Assembly: GCA_963842775.1 (NCBI GenBank)
Contig: CAWJHQ010000016.1
Coordinates: 248,001 to 312,000 of the forward strand
DNA length: 64,000 bases
Reading direction: 5' to 3'
Source: R-RK-3 sp963842775
GTDB taxonomy: Bacteria; Pseudomonadota; Alphaproteobacteria; Rhizobiales; Rhodomicrobiaceae
Below the pieces are notes generated by a model. The model had not been told where the DNA came from, made no database searches, and saw only the letters and a list, made by a program, of their open reading frames with translations. Each line of letters opens with the position of its first letter. Position 1 is the first letter of the stretch. A program made the translations under genes and the position numbers. Positions 18,155 to 26,989 of the stretch are shown here, one piece after another.

Positions 18155-18751
18155 TCACTCTTTCTGCGGCGCATTCGAAGCAGCAAGCGCTTTCCGCAAA
18201 TTCTTCAGCTCCTCGAACCGCTTGGTCACGTCGCGCATGATGGCTCCCATGCCCATCATCGTGCCCGCCGGGTCGCGAAACGGAACGATGGAGAATTCGA
18301 CGGATATCCGTGCGCCATCCTTGCGCAGCGCCGGCACGGCAAGGAGATCGCCGGCTCCGTAACGCGTCTGTCCGCTGCGCATGGTCTGCGCATAGCCCTG
18401 CCAATGTCGGGCTCTCAGAGCATCGGGAATGATGATATCCAGCGACTGTCCCACGGCCTCCCGCTCGGTAAAGCCGAAAATGCGGTGGCATCCCGCGTTC
18501 CAGAAGCGAATGATGCCATCCTGGTCGGCATAGAGCACTCCGTCGGGGGCGTTGGCGAAGAGCCCGCGTTCGAAGTCAGCGATGCTCATCGCCGGCGTGG
18601 GCTGAGGGAGCCCCATATAGGCGGGATCCACCTCATGCATGAAGCAAGCAGGCGACGCGTATTCATGGACGTCTTCTTCTTCGTCGCCACTCTCGCCCAT
18701 AGGATTCATCATCGACCTGCGAAACGGCCTCTCCGGGGCGCTAGCCTGCAT
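18155..18751 (-). CDS. Single PAS-domain protein
   Basis: A 198-residue soluble protein with one PAS domain at about residues 65-175: GLFANAPDGVLYADQDGIIRFWN, IFGFTEREAVGQSLDIIIP, VEFSIVPFRDPAGTMMGMGAIMRDVTKR. There is no kinase, cyclase or DNA-binding domain. The N-terminus is acidic, followed by EYASPACFMHEVDPAYMGL, a tail I recall from short alphaproteobacterial proteins of unknown role. It lies 46 bases upstream of the nitronate monooxygenase start and may be cotranscribed with it. It could be a redox or ligand sensor acting through a partner; ligand residues cannot be assigned. Start uncertain (ATG at 18751 or 18712). Confidence 0.75.
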   Translation of the reverse strand: MQASAPERPFRRSMMNPMGESGDEEEDVHEYASPACFMHEVDPAYMGLPQPTPAMSIADFERGLFANAPDGVLYADQDGIIRFWNAGCHRIFGFTEREAVGQSLDIIIPDALRARHWQGYAQTMRSGQTRYGAGDLLAVPALRKDGARISVEFSIVPFRDPAGTMMGMGAIMRDVTKRFEELKNLRKALAASNAPQKE

Positions 18752-18929
18752 TCATGCAGCAAAAGCCAGGAAAGACTTGGAAATGAAGGCACGGGGGTTC
18801 TTCCGTTCATGCCACTGAGCATATCTTCCGCTTCCACGGTCCGACAGGCAAACGAATTTGGTTCTTGAGCGACGTAGGTGCGCCTCCGCGCTTCCTCAAT
18901 TCCGAGCTTTCGCCTGACCTCGACAATGC

Positions 18930-18950
18930 GGTATATAATCGTACTACACG
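18930..18950 (+). promoter_or_regulatory. Possible ModE half-site upstream of modE
   Basis: GCGGTATATAATCG lies about 30 bases before the modE start. Its TATATAA core resembles one half of the CG-TATATA type operators bound by ModE. The second half is not clear, and the same bases could be a -10 element. Offered only as a lead. Confidence 0.25.
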
Positions 18951-18969
18951 ACGCTGGGCGAACCTGTTC

Positions 18970-19761
18970 ATGACGATCGAAGCCACTATCACGTTGAAAA
19001 GCGCCCACATGCCCGGCGTCGGGCGCGAGCGCATTCGCCTGCTGCAGGCCGTGGCGCGCGAGGGCAGCATCACCGCCGGGGCGAAGCGCGTCGGTCTTAC
19101 CTACAAGGCCGCCTGGGACGCGCTCGACGCCATGGCCAATTTGTTCGGACAGCCTTTGCTGGAGACGAGAACAGGCGGACGGGCCGGCGGCGGCGCCAGC
19201 CTGACACCCATTGGCGCCAAGGTTATCGAGGCGTTCGGCCGGCTGGAAGCCGAGATGGCGCGCGTCGTGCGCGAGCTGGAGCCGGATTTCGCCGGCAGCG
19301 GCATTTCGCCTCTCAATCTGTTCTCGGGGTTCTTTATGCGGACGAGCGCACGCAATGCGTTGCGGGGCAAGATCACGAGCATCGCCTCGGATGAACTCAA
19401 TGCCGAAGTCGCGGTCTCCGTGTCCGAAGATACGACGATCTATGCGATGGTGACAGGCGAAAGCTTGCGCGAACTGGGCCTGTGTGTTGGCCGTGAGGCC
19501 ATCGTGCTGATCAAGGCGCCTTTTGTCATGATCGCGCCCGGCGGCGAACCGCCCGCGACCTCGGCGCGCAATTGCGTCCCCGGCATCATCAAGCGCTGCG
19601 AGATTTCGGCGGTCAATGCCGAGATCGTGCTGGATATCGGCAGCGGCAAGTCGCTCGTCGCGAGCATCACCGCGCACAGCGCCACCGCTCTGGATCTTGC
19701 ACTCGGCAAGCCGGCCTGCGCGCTGTTCGATGCCGCCCACGTCATCATCGCCATCGATTAA
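18970..19761 (+). CDS. modE: Molybdenum-dependent transcriptional regulator ModE
   Basis: A 263-residue regulator with an N-terminal LysR-like winged helix (REGSITAGAKRVGLTYKAAWDALDAM, LLETRTGGRAGGGASLTP) and two tandem molybdate-binding (TOBE/MopI) domains: MRTSARNALRGKITSI... and ARNCVPGIIKRCEISA... ModE with bound molybdate typically represses the uptake operon and can activate molybdoenzyme genes. The ATG at 18970 begins MTIEATITLKSAHM, matching family N-termini; the upstream extension is poorly protein-like. It lies 17 bases before modA, so the uptake operon is probably autoregulated. Confidence 0.92.
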   Translation: MTIEATITLKSAHMPGVGRERIRLLQAVAREGSITAGAKRVGLTYKAAWDALDAMANLFGQPLLETRTGGRAGGGASLTPIGAKVIEAFGRLEAEMARVVRELEPDFAGSGISPLNLFSGFFMRTSARNALRGKITSIASDELNAEVAVSVSEDTTIYAMVTGESLRELGLCVGREAIVLIKAPFVMIAPGGEPPATSARNCVPGIIKRCEISAVNAEIVLDIGSGKSLVASITAHSATALDLALGKPACALFDAAHVIIAID

Positions 19762-19778
19762 TCAACGGGAGAACACTC

Positions 19779-20541
19779 ATGAAACCGACAAAAATGCTGG
19801 CCGCAGCGATCGGCCTTCTCGCGGGGCTGGCGATCAGCGCGCAAGCGATGGCGGGGCAGACCAACATCGCCGTGGCGGCAAACTTCACCGACGCCGCCAA
19901 GGAGATCGCGGTGGCATTCAAGGCGAAGACCGGCCACGAAGCGGTGCTGAGCTTCGGCGCGACCGGCGCGCTCTATACGCAGATCACCCAGGAGGCGCCC
20001 TTCGAGATCCTGCTGTCGGCTGATGCCGAGCGTCCGAAGAAGCTCGTCGACGACGGGCTTGGCGTCGCCGACAGCCGCTTCACCTATGCCATCGGCAAGC
20101 TGGTGCTGTGGAGCAAGAATGCCGATCTGGTGAAGGGCGAGGAGACGCTGAAGGGCGGCGCGTTCACCAAGCTTGCGATCGCCAATCCGACCACTGGCTC
20201 CCTATGGCGCGGCGGCCGTCGAAACGCTGAAGGCGCTGAAGCTCGACGAGGCGGTGCAGCCGAAGATCGTGCAGGGCAACAGCATCGCCCAGACGTTCCA
20301 ATTCATCGACACCGGCAATGCCGAACTCGGCTTCATCGCGCTGTCGCAGCTCGCCGGCAAGAACGAAGGATCGCGCTGGATGGTGCCGCAGACGCTCTAT
20401 ACCCCGATCAAGCAGGATGCGGTGCTGCTGAAGAAGGGCGCGGCCAATGAAGCGGCGACGGCCTTCATGACCTTCCTCAAAGGCGCCGAAGCCCGCGCCA
20501 TCATCGAGAAATACGGCTACGCCATCGACAGCCAGAGCTGA
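19779..20541 (+). CDS. modA: Molybdate ABC transporter substrate-binding protein (one frameshift)
   Basis: About 253 residues once restored. A Sec signal peptide ends near ISAQAMAG (residue 24). The mature protein has NIAVAANFTDAAKEIA, LSFGATGALYTQI and FEILLSADAERPKKL, with serine and backbone contacts typical of molybdate binding. The frame breaks near 20203; skipping one base in CCACTGGCTCC restores NPTTAPYGAAAVETL, a strongly conserved ModA segment. The 3' half (IAQTFQFIDTGNAELGFIAL) is in the second frame. It delivers molybdate to ModBC in the membrane. Confidence 0.92.
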
Positions 20542-20548
20542 GACGTCG

Positions 20549-21236
20549 ATGGGCGGACTCCCTGCTGACATCTGGCAGCCGATCCGGCTGACCATCGAGC
20601 TGGCGGCGGTGACGACGGTGTTGCTGCTCCTCCTGGGCACGCCGATCGCCTGGTGGCTGGCGCGCTCGCGAGCCTGGTGGAAGGAGGGCGTGGCGACTGT
20701 CGTCGCCCTGCCGCTGGTGCTGCCGCCGACGGTTCTCGGCTTCTATCTTCTTGTTGCGCTGGGTCCCAACGGGCCCGGCGGCTGGATCGCCGGGCTCTGG
20801 GGCGGGCGCACGCTGGCCTTCACCTTCGAAGGGCTGGTGATCGGATCGGTGCTCTATTCGATGCCGTTCGTGGTGCAGCCGATCCGCAATGCCTTCGAGG
20901 CGATCGGCGACCGGCCGCTCGAAGTCGCCGCGACGCTTGCGCGCTTCGCCGATGCGGGCGTTCTGGACGGTCGCCGTGCCGCTCGCCCGGCCGGGATTTC
21001 TGACCGGCGCGGTGCTCGGCTTCGCCCATACGGTCGGCGAGTTCGGCGTCGTCCTGATGATCGGCGGCAATATCCCCGGCCAGACCAAGGTGCTATCCGT
21101 CGCCATCTTCGATTATGTCGAGACCTCGCAATGGCGCGAAGCAAACATCCTGGCGGCCGGCATGGTGGTGTTCTCGTTCGCCGTCATCCTCGCAATGACG
21201 CTGATCCAGAAGCGCGCGGCGCGCATCGGCGAATGA
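20549..21236 (+). CDS. modB: Molybdate ABC transporter permease (one frameshift)
   Basis: About 228 residues restored, with five hydrophobic helices. The first frame has PIAWWLARSRAWWKEGVATVVALPLVLPPTVLG and ends its useful part at EVAATL. One extra base near 20942 shifts to RASPMRAFWTVAVPLARPGFLTGAVLGFAHTVGEFG, which contains the EAA-type loop that docks on the ATPase. The stop overlaps the modC start (ATGA at 21233-21236), showing translational coupling. It begins 8 bases after modA. Confidence 0.92.
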
Positions 21237-22352
21237 CGCAGCCCGCAGGCATCACGGCGCGCTTTCGCGGAATGCTCGGACGCTTTTCGCTCGATGCGGC
21301 CTTTGAAGCGCCCGCCAGCGGCGATCACTGGGCTGTTCGGGCCTTCCGGCTGCGGCAAGACCACTATGCTGCGCTGCATCGCCGGCTTGCACCGCCTTGA
21401 AATAGGCTTTTGCAGCGTCGGCGGCGATGTCTGGCAGGATGACGCGACATTCAGACCGCCGCATCAGCGGCCCGTCGGCTACGTCTTCCAGGAAGCAAGC
21501 CTGTTTCCGCATCTTTCGGTGATGCGAAATTTGCTCTATGGCGCGAAGGGAACCGGTGTTGTCGGAAGCCAGGCCCAGATCCGCTTCGACGAGGTGATCG
21601 AGCTTCTCGGCCTCGCCGCGCTGCTCGACCGGTCGCCGCAAAACCTGTCCGGCGGTGAGCGCCAGCGCGTCGCCATCGGCCGCGCACTGCTGTCGCAGCC
21701 CAAGCTGCTGCTGATGGACGAGCCTTTATCGGCGCTCGACCGGCTGACGAAGGACGAGGTACTTCCCTTTCTCGAACGGCTGCATGAAACGCTCTCGCTG
21801 CCGGTCATCTATGTCAGCCACGACATGGCCGAAGTCGAGCGCTTGGCGGACCATCTCGTGCTGATGGAAGCGGGCAGGGTCATCGCCTCCGGGCCGCTCA
21901 CGGCCTTGCAGAGCGATCCCACTTTGCCGCTCATGAAGGCCCGCGATGCCGCCGTCAGCCTCGACGCCGTCGCTGACCATTACGACGCAGCCTATGGCCT
22001 GGTGCGCCTTTCCGTCCCAGGCGGACGCTTCATCGTTCCCGCGCCGCCGGTTGCCGCGGGCAGTTCGCTCCGCCTGCGGATTTTCGCGGGCGATGTCAGC
22101 CTTGCACGCGAAAAACCGATCCAAAGCACCATCACCAATGTTCTGCCGGCCCGCATCCTCGCCGCGACCCCCTCAGGCGCACACGAGATCACCGCGCTAT
22201 TGGGCCTTGGCCCCGCAGGAACCGGCGCAAAGCTGCTCGCCCGCGTCACACGGCGATCCTGGGAAATGCTCGATCTGAGGGAAGACATCGACATCTACGC
22301 TCAGGTCAAGGCCGTCGCACTGGTGCTCGGACAAAACAAGTCCGCCGGCTAG
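21233..22352 (+). CDS. modC: Molybdate ABC transporter ATP-binding protein (one frameshift)
   Basis: About 372 residues restored. The N-terminal frame (MTQPAGITARF...FSLDAAFEAPASG) joins the main frame at about 21325 by dropping the G in GGCGATCACT, giving ITGLFGPSGCGKTTMLRC with the Walker A motif. It continues with the Q-loop YVFQEASLFPHLSV, the signature NLSGGERQRVAIGRALL, Walker B LLLMDEPLSALD, and VIYVSHDMAEVERLA. The C-terminal third is a TOBE/Mop regulatory domain. This is the energising subunit of ModABC. Confidence 0.92.
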
Positions 22353-22369
22353 GCCACTATCGCCGGTCT

Positions 22370-24758
22370 TTAGCCGGCGAAATCGATAAACATCGCCGAC
22401 GTCCAAACCTTGGCGTCATCGATTTGACGCGCCAGGACATATATCGGCCTGAACCCATGCGGCCCATTGACCGGCGCGACTTCAATGGTTCCTGAGACGT
22501 CGCGAGGCGTGGGCATATCGCTCATGCGCTCCAAAGCCAGGAACATCTCCACACCTGGAAGGGGCTTGTCCAGGCGTGAAGCAGCGATCAATTCCGCGCC
22601 GGTGAGTTCCCAGGCAAAGCTCGGACAATGGACGAACGGATTGCCCTTGGCTGGATCACCGACCTTCACATAGCCATCGATCGTCCCTTCCACGATGATC
22701 TTCGCAGCCGGGAGGTCCGTCACGTCCAACTCTATCGCATCGGCATCACCATAGGTGTCGCTGCGGAAGCAGACGGATGTCGCGCCCTCGCGCCAAGCAG
22801 CTTTCCTCCTGGTGTTCGAACCCGCGCGATTGGAACGCGTTGATCACGGCATTTGTGATCGTGATTTTGCCCTTCCACGCAGCCCAGCGATAGCGATCCT
22901 TGATGCGCGCACCGCCCCAGCGCAGCCGGATTTTCCGCTCGGAGAATCCCAGCTCCTGCTGCAGGTTTCGATGCCAGAACGGGCCGTCATGATCGCAGGC
23001 GATGATCTCATCCCAGCCGGCATCGCCGAGGAAGCGATAGTCGATTGTGGCGGGGCCGGTATGCGCGAAGGCGTCGCCCATCATGTGCGGCCCGCAGCGG
23101 GTCAGCCCGAAGGTCCGCTCGCCGGTCGAGGCGAATGTGTGCCGGGCGCGCAAGGCCCGGGCGACCGATGCGCGCGTCAACGCCTCGGCCATGACGCCGG
23201 TGATGCCGCCCTTGGTGCCGAAGACGGCGGTGCCGGGTACGCCGCCGCCACAGCGCCCTCGATGTTCGTCGCCGGCCATCGAGGCGCCGAGCTTGTATCC
23301 GCGCTGCATGGCCTCCTGATACAGCCAGCCGAAATGTCCCCAGGACGAGCCGATTTCGACGAGGCGCTCCAACTCCGGGTGATGCCAGTCGAGATTGCAG
23401 CGCCGGCCGCCGACATGGGGGATCAGCAAATGTGCCTCTGGGGCCTTCGCATAGGCGGCCCAGAGTTCTTCCAGCGGCCACGCGCCGGGTTCGACCGCGC
23501 CGCCTTTCATGTCCTCATTCCATTCGACCGAGCGCACATGCTCGCCCGTCTTCAGATAGGGAAACTCCGGCTTGCCGTCCTGGAGGAAAACGACATTGTG
23601 GTCGCCGCCGGCGCAGGAACTCCCGGACCACTCAACGCCCGGATAGGCGACGAAGCGGCCGTCCTCATTGATCTCGGTGATGAGTTCGACCGTCTTTTCC
23701 CAGCGCGGCGTGGTGATGTTGAAATCATTATGAGCGAAAGCGAGCACATCGAGACCGGCGACGTCGCGCCCATAGGTCAGATTATAGGTGGTGGAGTTGG
23801 TGCCGATCGTGTCCTCGCTATGGACATGCAGATCGGCGTAGAAGACGCGCGGCACGTCGAGATCTTTTTCCACGGTGAGGAAGAACGTCTTTGGCGCGAC
23901 CCGCGGATGGTTCGGGAGCCGTGCGGTGACGGCGAGCTCACCGGCAGCGCCCGTCGGCAAGTCCTCCAGCAGCGCGACGCACCAGCCATTGCCGTCATGC
24001 GTGAATTCGCGTGTGTATACGGTCTTCCCGTCCATTGCGGCTACGATGTCGAAGGCCTCGGCAAGCGCCCAACATGTGTTGCCCCACCCGTCCTCCGCCC
24101 GCACTCGAAGCGGCACGGCTTCGCCCGCCTTGGCGATCCGCGAACCGGTCCACTGAATGTGAGCCGGCGGCCCAGGCTCAATCTGCATCACCAGATCAGG
24201 CGAGACGGCCGCAAACCGGGATGTGCCGAGAGGATCGACATAGCAGCGGATGCAGAAATCCTTCTCGACGAAGGTTTGCACCCTGGTGCCGGGACCGCCG
24301 AAGCGGCGATCTCCAAGCCGGATGATGATATGGTCGCCGGCCTTCAGATAGCCGTCCACCACATCGACGATGATCGCCTTCTGGAACGGCCGCTCATGTC
24401 CTTTCTGGTCGAAGCGGACTTTGAGGTCCTGCACCGTTGCCGGCGATTGCCCCTGGACCAGAGGACCGGCCTGATATTCCGCGCTGATGTAGTTCGCCGC
24501 CGCCGGGTCCGTGGTCTGAAACAGCGCCCAGTCCGAATAGAACTTCATGGTGGCCTTGAACCAGGATCCATCCGCCATCCCCGAGGCGCCGACCTCATAA
24601 TCGATGATGATTTCCTGCCAGGAACCGGCCTCGATCCGGTCGACACTGCACGTCGCGCGCCCGACGAACGGCATGTCCTTGGTCATTTCGTAAAGCCCGG
24701 CAGGTGCGAAATGCGGCCCAAGCAATGCGTTCAGCGCCTGGCGCGTCATTTTCTTCAT
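22370..24758 (-). CDS. DUF3604 domain-containing protein (one frameshift near C-terminus)
   Basis: About 795 residues once restored. The C-terminal half matches the DUF3604 family, which resembles PHP-type metal-dependent hydrolases: VFYADLHVHSEDTIG (metal-binding HxH near residue 315), LAFAHNDFN, YPGVEWSG, LIPHVGGRRCNLDWHHPELE and GDEHRGRCGG. The N-terminal half is beta-rich and specific to the subfamily. One extra base near 22778 separates the last 130 residues (DVTDLPAAKIIVEGTIDGY...FIDFAG); skipping it restores LAREGATSVCFRSDTYGD. The start at 24758 lies 16 bases after the transporter stop, so the two are probably an operon. Substrate unknown. Confidence 0.82.
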
Positions 24759-24774
24759 TGCTGAGCCCTTGGGA

Positions 24775-26343
24775 TTAGAATGGCCACGGTGCGGAGGGAT
24801 CCCAGATGGGGATGCCCATATAGGCATACCACGGCGCCATCACCAGAATACCGTAGGCAATGGCGATCAGCACCGACACCCATCCCGCCTTGGCATAGTC
24901 GGCCGTGGTGAAATGCCCAGCGCCATAGGCGATGACCGCCGCCGTGATCTGGGTCGGCAGAATATAGGCGAAGCTGTCCGTATCGGCGACGAGCAGCGTA
25001 AAGGCGACCGGATGCAGACCGACCTTCGGCGCCATCGCGAACAGGATGGGCGCCAGCATCGCCACCGCCGCGACATTGGAGAGCATGCCGATGCGGATGA
25101 TGTGCGTGCCGATCATCATGATCAGCAGCACGGCCCACCAGCTCTGCCCGACGACCGCGCCCTGGATCAGCGAGGCCAACCAGTCCGCCAGCCCCGATTT
25201 CGACATCGCGCCGGTCATCGTCAATGCGCCGCCGAGCAGCAGAAACGTGCCCCATATGGTTCGGTCCTGCACCTCTTTCCAGGTGAAGGGGAAGAGGCCG
25301 GGGATGAACAGGATCATGATGCCGATCAGGCCGATGATGCCGAGCGGATATTGGTGCAGCTGGTAGATCGGGCTGCCCTTGCCGAGCGCGAACATCAGCG
25401 CCCCGCCGGCGCAGAGCATGAGCAGGATCCACTCGGTACGGCCCATGCTGCCCATGTCCTGGTGCATGGCATGGATTTTCGCGTAACCGCCGGCGATCGG
25501 AACTTTGGCGGCTTGGAAGTGAAAGCGCAGCCACCATTGCGTCAGCACGAACATGCCGAGATAGGGAAACTGCAGCATGAACCAGTGCACATAATTGATC
25601 TTGAAATTGGCCTTGCCGAATAGATCGACGAGGATCAGGTTCGGCAAATGCGCCGTCATGATCACCATCCCGCAGATCATCGCGCCATAGACGAGAGACT
25701 GGATCACGATCATCTTGCGGGCGGCGCGCTCTTCCTCCGTATCGCCTAGGAGCCTCGCCACCGCATCGACGATACTCAGCAGCGTCGCCGAACGCGCGTT
25801 GGCGGCCGGCACGATCAGCGCCAGCACGAGATTGACGCCGAAGAAACCCCATACGACGCGGCCCGCCGTGGCGGCTTTGACTTTGTCCAGAATTGCCAGG
25901 GCGATGCGGCGGTCGAGCTTGAGCAGTTGCAGGAAGGCGCCAACCAGGAAGGCGAACAGGCAAAGCCACACCACTTCATTGGTGAAACCGGCGAAGGCGG
26001 TCGCCATGGGGGGCTGGCCATTCGTCCATGGCAGCGCCTCCGTCACGATGAGCAACAGTGGGATGGAAATGCCGGTGATGCCGACAGGCATCGCTTCCGA
26101 GACCCACATGATGCTGGCCCACACCACAACGGCCAGCACGGTTCTGCCTTCAGGCGAGAGGCCGGCCGGAAGCGGCAGCAGCAGCGCAATGAGCGCAAAG
26201 GCGATCCAAGCGCCGAGAAACCCGGCGATCACGCTCGCCGGATTTCGGCCCGAGGCGCGGATGTTGGTAGCGATATGTTGCCATATCCCGCCCAGTGTTC
26301 CCTTCGTTGGATGATAAGGGACTTCCGCGATTACTTGCGTCAT
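24775..26343 (-). CDS. SLC13/DASS-family anion:sodium symporter
   Basis: A 522-residue polytopic inner-membrane protein with about twelve hydrophobic helices. Family features seen: SEAMPVGITGISIPLLLIVTEALPW near the N-terminus, FLVGAFLQLLKLDRRIALAIL, an ARSATLLSIVDAVARLL segment after PAANA, and the second-half GTHIIRIGMLSNVAAVAMLAP. Members import di- or tricarboxylates, sulfate or related anions with sodium. It precedes the DUF3604 gene by 16 bases, so its substrate may be an anion then processed by that protein (inference). Intact. Confidence 0.88.
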   Translation of the reverse strand: MTQVIAEVPYHPTKGTLGGIWQHIATNIRASGRNPASVIAGFLGAWIAFALIALLLPLPAGLSPEGRTVLAVVVWASIMWVSEAMPVGITGISIPLLLIVTEALPWTNGQPPMATAFAGFTNEVVWLCLFAFLVGAFLQLLKLDRRIALAILDKVKAATAGRVVWGFFGVNLVLALIVPAANARSATLLSIVDAVARLLGDTEEERAARKMIVIQSLVYGAMICGMVIMTAHLPNLILVDLFGKANFKINYVHWFMLQFPYLGMFVLTQWWLRFHFQAAKVPIAGGYAKIHAMHQDMGSMGRTEWILLMLCAGGALMFALGKGSPIYQLHQYPLGIIGLIGIMILFIPGLFPFTWKEVQDRTIWGTFLLLGGALTMTGAMSKSGLADWLASLIQGAVVGQSWWAVLLIMMIGTHIIRIGMLSNVAAVAMLAPILFAMAPKVGLHPVAFTLLVADTDSFAYILPTQITAAVIAYGAGHFTTADYAKAGWVSVLIAIAYGILVMAPWYAYMGIPIWDPSAPWPF

Positions 26344-26533
26344 TACCTACCTCACTCCGCTCGAGGGCATCACTTCGTTGTACATTCGATTTGGCGAGTC
26401 TTAGCCGCGAACGGATGCGAGGTTGGATTCGATGCGCAAATGGAAAGGACGCCCGTCACGTTCAGCCGAGAAACGCTTGCATACTGCATTCGGTGTTATT
26501 CCGCCGTCCGATCATCAAAGAGCGGATGGTCCT

Positions 26534-26989
26534 TCATGTTTCATTATTCTGCGGCAATAGGGCGATGCCGAACCAGTAATCCTTGATACGTCCGACGGCC
26601 TCAACCAGACCTGCGAAATCTACCGGTTTTTGGATGTAGGTACTTGCCCCTATCTCGTAGCACTGCTCAATGTCCTTCTCGTCGGAAGAGGTGGTTAGAA
26701 CGATGATGGGAATTTTTTTCAGAGACTGGTCCTGCTTGACGAGAGCCAACGTCTTCCGGCCGTCGATCCCCGGCATGTTCAGGTCCAGCAAGATCAGAGC
26801 GGGTCGTGGAGCGGCTGGCGCGGATGCGTATTTTCCCTCGCGCCTCAGATAATTCAGCGCGTCCTGGCCGCTTCTGCACCACTGAATCGGATTGTCCAGA
26901 TGGGCCGCCTGAAAGCTTCTGACCGCCGCGTCGTAATCATCCACATTGTCTTCCACCAGCAGGATGGTGGGCGGATTAAGCTGCGACAT
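26534..26989 (-). CDS. Stand-alone response regulator receiver
   Basis: A 151-residue CheY-like receiver with no output domain. ILLVEDNVDDYDAAVRSF gives the acidic pocket, PALILLDLNMPGIDGRKTL carries the phosphoacceptor Asp, and IIVLTTSSDEKDIEQCYEIGASTYIQKPVDF gives the conserved Thr and Lys. This is the Rcp1-like type usually paired with phytochrome-like or PAS kinases. Its start overlaps the end of the kinase gene by 14 bases, so the two form a pair. With no effector it may act by protein contact or in a phosphorelay. Confidence 0.92.
   Translation of the reverse strand: MSQLNPPTILLVEDNVDDYDAAVRSFQAAHLDNPIQWCRSGQDALNYLRREGKYASAPAAPRPALILLDLNMPGIDGRKTLALVKQDQSLKKIPIIVLTTSSDEKDIEQCYEIGASTYIQKPVDFAGLVEAVGRIKDYWFGIALLPQNNET

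Noticed and set aside
21233..22352. Programmed frameshifting in modC and neighbours
   Set aside because: No slippery heptamer or downstream structure is evident, and the same type of break occurs in many unrelated genes, which points to sequence error.
22755..24764. Plus-strand open frame of 669 codons
   Set aside because: Antisense to the DUF3604 gene, whose HxH and other motifs are clear.
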